Position numbers and translations under genes: made by a program
Shown: piece after piece, positions 1 through 7,685 of the stretch
Numbering within the stretch: the first letter of the stretch is position 1
Layout: the number at the start of each line of letters is the position of its first letter
Notes under the pieces: model-generated
What the model was told of the DNA's origin: nothing
The model's input: only the letters and a program-made list of their open reading frames with translations
Database searches by the model: none
From: Chloroflexota bacterium
Lineage (GTDB): Bacteria > Chloroflexota > UBA6077 > CF-72
NCBI GenBank assembly: GCA_019247515.1
Contig: JAFAOS010000366.1
Location: 1-37,715, forward strand
DNA: 37,715 bases
Reading direction: 5' to 3'

Positions 1-295
1 TATGAGACACGAGAATGATCAGGTACACGGTGCGCGAGACGCCCTCGCCCGGGTAGACCCTGGAACCCAGCACCAGGTATCTCGTCACGTACACGATCAG
101 GAACAGCGCGGCGAACACCGACGCCGTGAGCATGCTGCGACGATGCCAGATGATTCTTCGCGAACGAATGCACACATAGCCTATGACCAGGCAGATGCCG
201 CTGATCACGATGAGCGCCGCGTTCAGCGCGGGCAGCCAGACTTCGGGCGAGCTCAACACTTCATTGTGACTGAAGGACAATGCCAGACGCTCCAT
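1..295 (-). CDS. DUF420 family membrane protein (CtaM-like), 3' end cut by window edge
   Basis: The minus-strand frame is open from an ATG at 295 to the window edge (about 98 codons) and the C-terminus lies outside. The translation has a short N-terminus, then LPALNAALIVISGICLVIGY (first membrane segment), a basic loop with RSRRIIWHRRSML, a second hydrophobic stretch (TASVFAALFLIVYVTRYLVL), and RTVYLIILVSH at the edge. This order matches the DUF420/CtaM family, small four-helix membrane proteins linked to cytochrome oxidase maturation. An in-frame GTG at 313 is an alternative start, but it would leave almost no room for the divergent ABC gene. The ATG is preceded by a G-rich stretch that could serve as ribosome binding site. 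The family assignment is by eye and quite secure for a fragment; the role in oxidase assembly is inferred from the family. Confidence 0.72.
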   Translation of the reverse strand, partial: MERLALSFSHNEVLSSPEVWLPALNAALIVISGICLVIGYVCIRSRRIIWHRRSMLTASVFAALFLIVYVTRYLVLGSRVYPGEGVSRTVYLIILVSH

Positions 296-315
296 TCCAC
301 CCCGCCTCGACACCC

Positions 316-1257
316 ATGAGAGCCGACACTCCAGCAGTCGAAGTCCGCGATCTCGTCAAGACCTACGGCAACCGCGCTGTTGTCGATCGGCTCACCTTCT
401 CGGTCGAACAGGGCGAGGTGTTTGCCCTGCTCGGCCCGAACGGCGCGGGCAAAACCACCACCGTCGAGATCCTGGAGGGCTACCGCCACGCCGACGCTGG
501 CTACGTCCGCGTCCTCGGCCTGGACCCCAGTCGCCAGGGCGCTGACCTCAAACCCAACATCGGCCTCATGCTGCAGCAGGGCGGCCTCTTCCCCCAGATC
601 ACGGCTCGTGAAGCGCTGCGGCTCTTCGCGGCTTTCTATCCCGAGGCCGAGGACCCGGACGCGCTTCTCGATCAGCTGCAGCTGCGCGAAGCGGCCAACA
701 CGCGGTTCCGTCAGCTTTCGGGCGGCCAGAAGCAGCGCCTGAGCCTGGGCCTGGCGCTCGTCGGCAAGCCCAGGCTGGTGTTTCTCGACGAGCCCACCGC
801 GGCCATGGACCCGCAGGCGCGACACAGTACCTGGGGCATCATCCGTTCGCTGCGCAGTCGCGGCACGACGGTCCTGCTCACGACGCACTTCATGGACGAG
901 GCTGAGCAGCTAGCCAGCCGCGTGGCGATCGTCGACCACGGTCGCCTCGTCGCACTGGACACGCCGGCTGGCCTGCGGCAGGCTTCGGCCAACGAGATTC
1001 GCTTCGTGAGCGAGCCGGCCGTCAGCGAGGATGCGGTAGCTACCGCCATGGACGTGCCGCGCGTGGCAGTCGATCATGAAAACGACGGGACGCTGGTGGT
1101 CCACGTCGAACCGACGCCCGCGCGGATCGCCGCGCTCACCACCTGGCTGGCCAACCAGGATGTCCTGCTCACGGAGCTGCGCGCGGGCAGCCGCAGCCTC
1201 GAGCAGGCGTTTCTGACGCTTACGGCGAGCGAGGGTCCCGACGCTGGGGCTCCCTGA
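316..1257 (+). CDS. ABC transporter ATP-binding protein (ABC-2/DrrA type)
   Basis: A 313-residue ATPase that would power an ABC-2 type exporter at the cytoplasmic membrane. Seen in order: Walker A GPNGAGKT (about 40-47), Q-loop near 87, signature LSGGQ (134-138), Walker B LVFLDEP (154-160), switch His 191 in LLTTHFMDEAEQ, and a C-terminal extension of about 100 residues typical of the DrrA/CcmA-like drug and lipid exporter ATPases. The ATG at 316 places the first beta strand (VEVRDLVKTYG) at the expected distance from the start; an in-frame ATG at 280 would run into the divergent DUF420 gene. No permease lies next to it in the window, so its partner must be elsewhere or beyond the left edge. 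The last 38 bases overlap the convergent PRC-barrel gene. Confidence 0.9.
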   Translation: MRADTPAVEVRDLVKTYGNRAVVDRLTFSVEQGEVFALLGPNGAGKTTTVEILEGYRHADAGYVRVLGLDPSRQGADLKPNIGLMLQQGGLFPQITAREALRLFAAFYPEAEDPDALLDQLQLREAANTRFRQLSGGQKQRLSLGLALVGKPRLVFLDEPTAAMDPQARHSTWGIIRSLRSRGTTVLLTTHFMDEAEQLASRVAIVDHGRLVALDTPAGLRQASANEIRFVSEPAVSEDAVATAMDVPRVAVDHENDGTLVVHVEPTPARIAALTTWLANQDVLLTELRAGSRSLEQAFLTLTASEGPDAGAP

Positions 1258-1705
1258 CCAGCATCAGCTCGGGGCTGCACGCCAGCACCTCGTCGGGGTG
1301 GATGCGGCGGCGACGGCGCCAGATGCCGCTTACTTTACGTAACAGGTAGGCGCGGACGGCGAGCGTTTTGTCGTCGACTTCGGCGTCGTGGATCTCGCCG
1401 ACGTCGTCGCCGCCCTCGGTCATTACCTGCAATCCCACGACGGACTCGATCGGAAACCAGCGCTGGTCGGCCCGCGGCGGTCCGAGGTCGACCGCCACGG
1501 TGTCCGCGACCAGCACCGTGTGCGGGCCGAGGCGGTAGATGTAGTCGGCGGGAATGCGCTGGACCAGCCAGCCGTCGGCGTGCTTGACGTTCAGCACGGC
1601 GATCCGCCCGCCCTGCATGTCCAGGAGCACGTCCGAGACGATGCCCGCCTGCCGCGCCACGTGCGTGTCGACGACGGGCATGCCAGGGACCTGGGTGATT
1701 CTCAA
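1220..1705 (-). CDS. PRC-barrel domain protein (two modules)
   Basis: A soluble protein of 161 residues made of two PRC-barrel-like modules. The first (about 1-75) has RITQVPGMPVVDTHVARQAG followed by a VSDVLLD strand; the second (about 85-155) has WFPIESVVGLQVMT and a DVGEIHDAEVDD strand. PRC barrels occur in RimM and in photosynthetic reaction centre H subunits and usually mediate protein or RNA contacts; no specific role can be read here. I chose the TTG at 1705 because the family begins with exactly this RITxxxGxPVVD strand. The frame is open further, to an ATG at 1777, but those 24 residues look non-coding. There is no clear Shine-Dalgarno, so a leaderless transcript is possible. It converges with the ABC ATPase gene and overlaps it by 38 bases. 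Confidence 0.72.
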   Translation of the reverse strand: MRITQVPGMPVVDTHVARQAGIVSDVLLDMQGGRIAVLNVKHADGWLVQRIPADYIYRLGPHTVLVADTVAVDLGPPRADQRWFPIESVVGLQVMTEGGDDVGEIHDAEVDDKTLAVRAYLLRKVSGIWRRRRRIHPDEVLACSPELMLVREPQRRDPRSP

Positions 1706-1849
1706 CGGGATACAGGTTAGCGGCGCCTCACTCGTGAGTTGCGGCACTCGCATCTTCGCCGGTGGGACCCTCGACACGTGTTGTGACGACCCTCACGGGG
1801 GAGGGAACAGTGGTCCGCTCCGCGAGGGCGAATCCCGTGACGTGACATT

Positions 1850-1900
1850 CCAGGGGACAGGACTCGCGTCTCCACCCGTGGGTCCCCTCTGGGGAAAATT
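1850..1900. repeat. Inverted-repeat element, copy 1
   Basis: The 193-base gap between the PRC-barrel start and the end of ccmB holds no gene. Its ccmB-proximal part contains CCAGGGGAC (from about 1851) facing GTCCCCTCTGG, so it can fold into a hairpin. The stretch 1879-1896 (TGGGTCCCCTCTGGGGAA) recurs as an exact reverse complement at 33356-33373. The hairpin lies just downstream of the ccmB stop and could also act as a transcript end, but no T-run follows. Confidence 0.6.
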
Positions 1901-2639
1901 ACTCCTCCTCAATCACGAATTCGAACAGCAGCACGCTCAGGCTCAGGAACAGCGCGTCGAAGGCGACCAGCAGGCCCAGCCACTGGCCGACGTCGGGCGG
2001 CTCCGTCCCGGGCACGTGTATTGCCGCGCCTGTCGTCTTGACCGTCGCCAGAATCACGGGCACCTGGATCGGAAACAGCAGCAGCGGCAGCAGCACCTCA
2101 CGTGCCCGCGTGTGCGCCGCGATGGCCGCGAAGAGCGTGCCGACGCCGGCCAGGCCAAGCGTGCCCAGCAGCAAGCCGAGCACCAGCAGCGGCAGATTGA
2201 CGCTGACGTTGAACAGGCCGATGAAAGCCGGCACGGCCACCAGCTCAACAACCAGCATCGCGCTGAAGCTGGCGACAACCTTGGCGACGTACAGCGCCGA
2301 GCGATCGATGGGCGCCAGCAGCAAGCCGTCCAGGGTTCGTCTGTCCCGCTCGCGCGCGAACGAGCGTCCCAGGCTCAGCACGCCCGCGAAAGTCACCGTG
2401 ACCCACAGCACGCCGGGCGCCACCGCGGCGACGTTTTCGACGCGCAGATCGAAGGCGAAGTTCAAGATGACCAGGACCAGCAGGGCGAACGCCACGCCCG
2501 CCAGCACGGTTTCTCGCGCCCGTGCTTCGACGAGCGCCTCTTTCCAGATCAGGGCGCGCAGCTGAGCCGCAAAACTTGGCGCGCGTCGGGACCCGCCGGC
2601 CTGCGCGTCGCGTGCCTCCTCGATCACCACGTGGGTCAT
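1899..2639 (-). CDS. ccmB: Heme exporter protein CcmB
   Basis: Membrane subunit of the CcmABCD complex, which releases holo-CcmE during system I cytochrome c maturation. The 246-residue product has a short cytoplasmic N-terminus with LRALIWKEALVEARARE, then about six hydrophobic segments, and the family loop LGRSFARERDRRTLDGLLLAPID between segments 2 and 3, which is highly characteristic of CcmB. The length fits the family (about 220-250). The start ATG at 2639 overlaps the end of ccmA by four bases (ATGA), indicating translational coupling. It is the last gene of the operon: ccmC and ccmD, which usually follow, are not here, and the next thing downstream is a palindromic repeat and an opposite-facing PRC-barrel gene end. 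Confidence 0.93.
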   Translation of the reverse strand: MTHVVIEEARDAQAGGSRRAPSFAAQLRALIWKEALVEARARETVLAGVAFALLVLVILNFAFDLRVENVAAVAPGVLWVTVTFAGVLSLGRSFARERDRRTLDGLLLAPIDRSALYVAKVVASFSAMLVVELVAVPAFIGLFNVSVNLPLLVLGLLLGTLGLAGVGTLFAAIAAHTRAREVLLPLLLFPIQVPVILATVKTTGAAIHVPGTEPPDVGQWLGLLVAFDALFLSLSVLLFEFVIEEE

Positions 2640-3331
2640 CGCGCGAGACGTTCGAGTCGATCGGTCAGGGCTCCGAGGTCCGAAAGCGAAACGCCTGCCT
2701 GTTCGTACACGATTCGCCCACGCGACAGGATCGCCAGGTGCGTGCCCAGCCGCAGCCCGGTGGCCAGGTTGTGGGTGGTCAACACGACCGTGCGACCCCC
2801 GCCTAGCGTGAGGTGCTCGATCAGCCCGGTCGCGGCGGCGTCGAGCCCCGTCTCCGGTTCGTCGAGCAGGAGCACCGGCGGCTCGTGCAGAACCGCGCGG
2901 GCGATGGTCACCCGCTGCTGCTGCCCTCGCGACAGGCGCCCGACGCGCACATCCGCCAGGCGGGCCATGCCCACCTGGCTCAGCACGGTCGCGACACGGT
3001 CCGCGGGCTGGGCCACCCCGTAGAGCTCGGCGTACAGCCTCAGGTTCTCAGCCGCGCTGAGCTCGTCGTACAAATATGTGGCGTGGCTGACGACCCCCAC
3101 CAAGGCGCGCGCGGATCGGGCGGGCTGGCCGGCGACCAGCGCCCTGCCGCTCGCGGCGCGCATCAGACCCGCAAAGAGGCGAATGAAAGTGGATTTGCCC
3201 GCGCCGTTGGGACCAAGCAGCAACAGGCGTTCGCCCGCGGCGAGTTCCAGGTTGACGTCGATCAACGCCGGCATCCCCACCGGCTGACCCGGATACCTGG
3301 CCGTCAGTCCTTCGGCGCGGACGAGACTCAC
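2636..3331 (-). CDS. ccmA: Heme exporter ATP-binding protein CcmA
   Basis: Cytoplasmic ATPase of the CcmABCD complex in cytochrome c biogenesis. The product has 231 residues with Walker A GPNGAGKST (40-48), signature LSRGQ (133-137), Walker B VLLLDEP (153-159) and a switch His in VLLTTHN. The short length with no C-terminal extension, and the immediate coupling to ccmB, separate it from generic exporter ATPases such as the one at 316-1257. Both ends overlap neighbours by ATGA: with ccmB at 2636-2639 and with the upstream secreted-protein gene at 3328-3331. It belongs to the minus-strand ccm operon that begins near 9175. Confidence 0.92.
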   Translation of the reverse strand: MSLVRAEGLTARYPGQPVGMPALIDVNLELAAGERLLLLGPNGAGKSTFIRLFAGLMRAASGRALVAGQPARSARALVGVVSHATYLYDELSAAENLRLYAELYGVAQPADRVATVLSQVGMARLADVRVGRLSRGQQQRVTIARAVLHEPPVLLLDEPETGLDAAATGLIEHLTLGGGRTVVLTTHNLATGLRLGTHLAILSRGRIVYEQAGVSLSDLGALTDRLERLAR

Positions 3332-4623
3332 ACCTCGGCGCGGCGCGCCAACATGAGCTGGCGCAGTCGTTGCCGGCCGCGCTCGCGCTCGACGTCATAG
3401 TCAGCCTGGCTGACATGGCCCGCGGCAAACCGCTCGTCGAGGGCAGCCATGCGCACGACAAGCTCCAGCCGCTCCTGCTCGGTCTCCACCGCGGGACGCG
3501 CCAGCCCGCCTGTTGGTGTACGGCGGAGTCGACCGCCGAACAGCAACACGCCGCCGCCGATCACGAACAGCACCACGCCCAGACTGATCAACGCCAGCTG
3601 GTTGGTGGGAATACCGGTGGCGCCACCCAGACCCGTCAGCTGACCGCCGATCATCGTCGACTTGCCGACGTTGGACGCGGAGTACAGCGCGTACGTCTGA
3701 CCGCCGAGCTGCGTCGGACCGCCCGACTGGAGCGGGCTGCCCTGCAGCGCCAGACCCGAGTCGGGCAAATACATACTGAAGCTGCTCGTCGGATACGGCA
3801 CCTGCATGCTGACGTCGACGTTCGACCCGCTGTACGGCAACTGGAAGGACATCGCGAACTGGTGGCGGCCTGGCGGGATCGGGGCGGTGACCTGGATGCC
3901 ACCCACACCTGGAATGACGTCCTGGTCGCTGAATCCGGTCTGCATCTGGACACTCAGTGCGCCTTTGGGTAGCGCAAACTTGATGGCATTCGCCAGCTGC
4001 TGGTCCTGCGGGTCGGCGGTGACGAACGTGCGGTCGCTGTTGTTGATCAGCGCGCCCATTTCCATGCACTGGACGATGCCCTTGTCGGCGCCCATCACCA
4101 GCAAGTTCAGGCTCTCGAGCTGAATCGAGTTGTCGGTGGTAGTCGCGTCGTAGACGGTGATGTCGGCCTGGGTGGTCGACTGGTCGGTGAGCTGGAACGG
4201 CGTGTCCGAGGGATAGTTGACGTTCTGGTAGCGGGCGACGGTCAGGTAGACGTTGTTCGGGTCACGATCCACGCCGGTGAAGGTGTAGCGGCCGCTCGCG
4301 TCCGCCTGGACGGTTTGTTGACCCAACGGCGCCTGCTCCTTGCGACCAAAGGCGATGAGCAGCACCGAGGTGCCGCCGGTGTCGCCACCACCGCTGGTCT
4401 TGTTGAGGACCTGTCCGGTCACCGCGCCGTCGTTAGGGGCCGCGAAGGCTGGGGCTGATTGAGTTGCCAGCGTGGCTGCCGCGATGGCGCTGATAAACAA
4501 CACGCGCAGGGTCAAACCACACCGGACGAGTCGGTTGACCCTTCGGTGTTGGATACCACCCTTGAACATCGACACGGTCAACACGGAGAGAGTCACCATT
4601 ACCTTCGTCACGACACGTGTCAC
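3328..4623 (-). CDS. Secreted, membrane-anchored protein of unknown function in the ccm operon
   Basis: I do not recognise a named family for the whole 431-residue protein. It has a basic N-terminus and a hydrophobic segment ending in APAFA (signal peptide, cleavage near residue 60). A carboxypeptidase-regulatory-like beta sandwich follows (about 65-140, with VTGQVLNKTSGGGDTGGTSV and DASGRYTFTGVDRDPNNVYL), then a long extracytoplasmic beta-rich region, a membrane segment (about 343-368, LALISLGVVLFVIGGGVLLF) and a charged cytoplasmic tail with RMAALDERFAAGHVSQADYD. That tail resembles the short-helix tails of SHOCT and CcmI-like proteins. It overlaps the CcmI-like gene upstream and ccmA downstream by ATGA on both sides, so it is translated as part of the ccm operon. 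It may be a Ccm accessory factor; the role is inference from context only. Confidence 0.8.
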   Translation of the reverse strand: MTRVVTKVMVTLSVLTVSMFKGGIQHRRVNRLVRCGLTLRVLFISAIAAATLATQSAPAFAAPNDGAVTGQVLNKTSGGGDTGGTSVLLIAFGRKEQAPLGQQTVQADASGRYTFTGVDRDPNNVYLTVARYQNVNYPSDTPFQLTDQSTTQADITVYDATTTDNSIQLESLNLLVMGADKGIVQCMEMGALINNSDRTFVTADPQDQQLANAIKFALPKGALSVQMQTGFSDQDVIPGVGGIQVTAPIPPGRHQFAMSFQLPYSGSNVDVSMQVPYPTSSFSMYLPDSGLALQGSPLQSGGPTQLGGQTYALYSASNVGKSTMIGGQLTGLGGATGIPTNQLALISLGVVLFVIGGGVLLFGGRLRRTPTGGLARPAVETEQERLELVVRMAALDERFAAGHVSQADYDVERERGRQRLRQLMLARRAEV

Positions 4624-5000
4624 GGCACCGAGCTTTCCGCCGGCGCCTGGCGGCTCGACTGCCGCGCCGCGGCGAACGCCGCTCGCGCCGCGGCGATCTC
4701 GCGTTCGATCTCTTCGTCGACCGCGCCCAGCCTGCCTTTCTCGTCGCGCAGCGCGGCGCCCGCCTGCGCCAGCAACTGCGCCGACAACTGCTCGAAATCC
4801 GCCGTCGACAGCTTGCCCATGTCCCGGTCGAACTCGAGCTCCAGTACCTGCTGGTAGAGCCTGAAGCGGTTGGAGCTCGGGTTCTCGGCGGCCATCACGC
4901 TTTCGACGTGCGCCCCACGCGCGAACGGCAGCAGCACGAAGGCGGCCGCGGCCGCGACCAGCGCAATGCCCAGGATGGCGGGCAGCAGGTCAGGGCTCAC
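4620..5000 (-). CDS. CcmI-like cytochrome c biogenesis protein
   Basis: A 126-residue protein with one N-terminal membrane anchor (LLPAILGIALVAAAAAFVLL) and a charged helical domain containing QVLELEFDRDMGKLSTADFE, which matches the membrane-proximal part of CcmI/CycH proteins. CcmI works with CcmF and CcmH in delivering apocytochrome for heme ligation. The TPR half of proteobacterial CcmI is missing, as in many non-proteobacterial versions. The GTG start at 5000 forms a GTGA overlap with the ccmH stop at 4997-4999; the longer reading from 5099 would lie wholly inside ccmH and begins with an Arg-rich run typical of a shadow. It also overlaps the next gene by ATGA at 4620-4623. Confidence 0.78.
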   Translation of the reverse strand: MSPDLLPAILGIALVAAAAAFVLLPFARGAHVESVMAAENPSSNRFRLYQQVLELEFDRDMGKLSTADFEQLSAQLLAQAGAALRDEKGRLGAVDEEIEREIAAARAAFAAARQSSRQAPAESSVP

Positions 5001-5449
5001 CGACCGTACTCTTCGCGGAAACGGTGAAATTCGTCGGCGACGTCGCCGTCGACGGCCTGCGGGGTCGCGGTTTTGCCAGGCGCGGGGGCGCGGCGCCACG
5101 TTTTCAGCAGCGCGCCTACGATCAGAACCCCGACCAGGAAGCCGATCAGCGGTCCGACCCAGACGCCAAGTGAGATGCCGTGCTTGGGTGGCTCGGTGAG
5201 GATGCTGTCGCCGTAGCTGGCGACGAACTCGTTCAGGATCTGCTGATCCGACTCACCGGCGGCGAGCCTGGTGCGAATGACCGAGCGCATGTCCGCGGCC
5301 AGACCCGAGGGCGAGTCGGCGACGGTTTCCCCCTCGCAGACGGGGCACTGGAGTTGCAAGGCAACGCGGCGAACCGCGTCGTCGAGGGCGTCGGCGTGCG
5401 CGACCAGCGGGGCGAGTGCCATAAGAAGCAGCAGGATGGCCGACAACAT
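4997..5449 (-). CDS. ccmH: Cytochrome c maturation thiol protein CcmH
   Basis: Thiol oxidoreductase subunit that, with CcmF, handles the reduced apocytochrome CXXCH motif on the outer face of the membrane. The 150-residue product has a signal peptide (MLSAILLLLMALAPLVAHA), the family core LQLQCPVCEGETVADSPS with the redox pair Cys35/Cys38, the following MRSVIRTRLAAGESDQQILN and ASYGDSILTEPP motifs, and a C-terminal membrane segment (about 95-116). I chose ATG 5449 because it begins exactly at the signal peptide; the frame is open to 5761 but that stretch looks non-coding. Upstream on the minus strand is an AT-rich box (TTTTATCTT) 12 bases or more before the ATG that could be an internal promoter. 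Confidence 0.9.
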   Translation of the reverse strand: MLSAILLLLMALAPLVAHADALDDAVRRVALQLQCPVCEGETVADSPSGLAADMRSVIRTRLAAGESDQQILNEFVASYGDSILTEPPKHGISLGVWVGPLIGFLVGVLIVGALLKTWRRAPAPGKTATPQAVDGDVADEFHRFREEYGR

Positions 5450-5688
5450 CGTTAGTGTCGAAGATAAAATCCCTGGGCGGGGGGCCTCCCTCCGAGGATT
5501 TCGTGGTCGCCACAGCGGCGGGCTTGCCCGACCCTCCCGGACGGAGGGGGTGGATTCGGCACGTGTCACTGCTGAGCCGGCGGCCATTCTGTCAGAGGCG
5601 TCGGACGCCGAGGCACATCCACCGACGGCACGCGACACGTCAGGCTCGCCAGCACACTGACTGTCGCCACGGCGTCGCCTGAACCATC
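5450..5688. other. Intergenic stretch between ccmF and ccmH
   Basis: These 239 bases hold no convincing gene. They contain a widely spaced inverted pair (CCCTCCG near 5491 and CGGAGGG near 5541) and GC-rich short repeats. A GCACGTGTCA sequence near 5557 is related to the GACACGTGTC palindrome seen elsewhere. The side next to ccmH is distinctly AT-rich (about 5455-5472), which on the minus strand resembles a -10 region for ccmH. The gap breaks the otherwise overlapping ccm operon, so ccmH onward may have its own transcript. Confidence 0.5.
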
Positions 5689-6927
5689 TCATGCTTCGAT
5701 CCCCAGGGCGCCGCGCGCGGGCATCACCGCTCGCTGGCGACTCAGCAGCGGCGTTGGCCACATGATCACGACCGTGCCCAACAGCAACAGCACCCCGCCC
5801 GCCCAGATCCAGCTGACCAGCGGGTTGATGAAAATCGCCAGGCTCACCTGTGCCGCCGCGCCATCGCCCGTCCAGTCGCCCAGCACCACGTAGAGGTCCT
5901 CAAACGGCGTCGAGCGCAGCCCGACCTTGGTGCTCGGCTGTTGCGGGAAGTTGTCGAAGAACTGCTTTTCGGGACGGATCTCTTCGGCGCCGTTGACCGT
6001 CAGCATCCCATCCGTGACTTTGACACCGGGCTGCTGCGTGGTCTGAATGCCACTCGCGGTGATCGTGTAGCTGCCCAGGCTGACGCTCTGTCCCGGCGCG
6101 AGCGACACCTGCGCTTGCTGCTGGTAAATCTGGGAGCCAAGCGCGCCAGCGCCGATCAGCAGGATCGCCAGGTGGACGAGGTAGCCGCCGTAACGACGGT
6201 TGTTGCGTCGAATCAAGCCCCCAAGCGCGAGCACGTAGTTTTCGCCCGTCGCCCGATGCCGAGCGAGCGCGCCGCGCGCAAACTCCTGCACGATCGTCCC
6301 GAGCACGAACAGGCAGAGCCCGAAGCCCAGCAACGCAAATGGATCGCGTACGCCGCCGATGACCAGGATCAGCAGACCACCGACGGCGGCGCCCACGGGC
6401 ACGAGAAAACTGTGCTGCAACTGCTCCCACGAAGCACGCCGCCACGGCAACAGTGGACCGATGCCCATCAGCAACAGCATCGCGCCCAGGAGCGGCCCTG
6501 CCACCTGCTTGAAGTACGGCGGCCCGACACTGACCTTCTGGTCGGCCACGGCTTCGGCCACCAGCGGATAAATCGTCCCCCAGAAGATCGCGAAGGCAAT
6601 GCCCAGGAACAGCAGGTTGTTGATCAGAAAGCTCGATTCTCGCGAGAGGAGCGAGTCGATCTGATTGTCACCCCGCAATTGCGGCAGGCGCCAGAAGAAC
6701 AGCGCCAGCGAGCCGGCGATCACCAGCCCGAGGAACGTCAGGAAGAATGGGCCAATCTCCGACAGGGCGAACGCGTGGACGGACGCCAGGATGCCGCTGC
6801 GCACGACGAAGGTGCCGAAGATGCTCAGGAAAAACGTCACCATGAGCAGGACGACGTTCCACGCCTTGAGCATGCCGCGCCGCTCCTGCATCTGGATGCT
6901 GTGGATGAACGCGGTGCCCACCAACAC
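5689..6927 (-). CDS. ccmF: CcmF, C-terminal fragment (frameshifted)
   Basis: This frame carries the C-terminal two thirds of CcmF, the cytochrome c heme lyase membrane subunit. It resumes at LVGTAFIHSIQMQERRGMLK, exactly the sequence that should follow the WDPVEN motif of CcmF, and continues through WNVVLLMVTFFLSIFGTFVVRSG, several membrane helices, a periplasmic domain (about 265-365) and a final helix with VSWIWAGGVLLLLGT. In this frame the only starts near the break are GTG/TTG codons at 6922-6927, which are probably fortuitous. Together with the fragment ending near 6925 it would make a normal CcmF of about 664 residues if one base were restored. Either the gene is broken or the assembly has lost one base. 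Confidence 0.85.
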   Translation of the reverse strand: MLVGTAFIHSIQMQERRGMLKAWNVVLLMVTFFLSIFGTFVVRSGILASVHAFALSEIGPFFLTFLGLVIAGSLALFFWRLPQLRGDNQIDSLLSRESSFLINNLLFLGIAFAIFWGTIYPLVAEAVADQKVSVGPPYFKQVAGPLLGAMLLLMGIGPLLPWRRASWEQLQHSFLVPVGAAVGGLLILVIGGVRDPFALLGFGLCLFVLGTIVQEFARGALARHRATGENYVLALGGLIRRNNRRYGGYLVHLAILLIGAGALGSQIYQQQAQVSLAPGQSVSLGSYTITASGIQTTQQPGVKVTDGMLTVNGAEEIRPEKQFFDNFPQQPSTKVGLRSTPFEDLYVVLGDWTGDGAAAQVSLAIFINPLVSWIWAGGVLLLLGTVVIMWPTPLLSRQRAVMPARGALGIEA

Positions 6928-7682
6928 GGCATGAGCGCTACGTTCTCAACCGGGTCCCAGCCCCAGTAGCCGCCCCAGCCGAGCACGTGATAGGCCCACC
7001 AGGCGCCCAGGACGTTGCCCAGCCCCAGGATGACCCACGCCACCATCGCGTAGCGGCGTGACAGGACCAGCCATTCGTTGCCGAGCTTGCCGGTCGCCAG
7101 CGCCGCGATGCCGAAGGCAAACGGCACGCTCCACGCCATGAGCCCGGCCAGCAGCATGGGTGGATGAATCCGCATGCCCGCGTCGTACAGCAGCGGATTG
7201 AGACCGACGCCGTCGGCTGGCGGGTGCGGCAACGCCTCGAATGGAGTCGCGACAAAGCCCAGCAACAGCGTCATGAAGGCTTCGATGGTCATCAGCACGG
7301 CGACGACGTACGGCATGAACACGCGATGCGCGCCTGGCTTCCGCTGCTGCCACAGGACGACCGCCGTGAACAGCGCCAGCGTCCAGGACCAGTACAGCAA
7401 CGAGCCCTGCTGACCGCTGTAGAAAGCGGCCAGCACCAGGTCCAGCGACATCGCCCGGCTGGAGTGCTCCCATACGTAGCGCAGCGAGAAGTCATGGACG
7501 GCGAGAGCGATCAGCAAGGTGAGCGACGCCGCGGTGATCAGCGCGGTGACCGCCCAGGCGGCGTTCTGCCCGCTGAGGATCAGCTCACGGGAACGAACGC
7601 GCACTCCCGCGAGCGAGCTGACGATCGCGTACAGCGCCAGCCCGAAGGCGCCGACGATGCAGATCTGGCCTAAAGCCGCCAC
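6837..7682 (-). CDS. ccmF: CcmF, N-terminal fragment (frameshifted)
   Basis: This frame carries the first 250 or so residues of CcmF. Seen are the membrane helices of the N-terminus, the motif SLLYWSWTLALF, IHPPMLLAGLMAWSVPFAFG, and the heme-handling tryptophan-rich loop VLGWGGYWGWDPVENVALMP. After ALMP the frame leaves the family: CWWAPRSSTASRCRS and onward to the stop at 6837 is out-of-frame peptide. The expected W-L-V-G-T-A-F-I-H is found in the next frame, so one base (probably a G in a TGG codon near 6925-6928) is missing. The start is GTG 7682, three bases after the ccmE stop. The tail from about 6925 to 6837 should not be read as real protein. Confidence 0.85.
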   Translation of the reverse strand: MAALGQICIVGAFGLALYAIVSSLAGVRVRSRELILSGQNAAWAVTALITAASLTLLIALAVHDFSLRYVWEHSSRAMSLDLVLAAFYSGQQGSLLYWSWTLALFTAVVLWQQRKPGAHRVFMPYVVAVLMTIEAFMTLLLGFVATPFEALPHPPADGVGLNPLLYDAGMRIHPPMLLAGLMAWSVPFAFGIAALATGKLGNEWLVLSRRYAMVAWVILGLGNVLGAWWAYHVLGWGGYWGWDPVENVALMPCWWAPRSSTASRCRSGAACSRRGTSSCSW

Positions 7683-7685
7683 GGG

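Noticed and set aside
1554..3023. Plus-strand frame of 489 codons over ccmB and ccmA
   Set aside because: The minus-strand genes have clear family motifs; the plus reading is Gln/Arg/His-rich with none.
5941..6969. Plus-strand frame of 342 codons over ccmF
   Set aside because: Antisense shadow of CcmF helices, with charged low-complexity composition.
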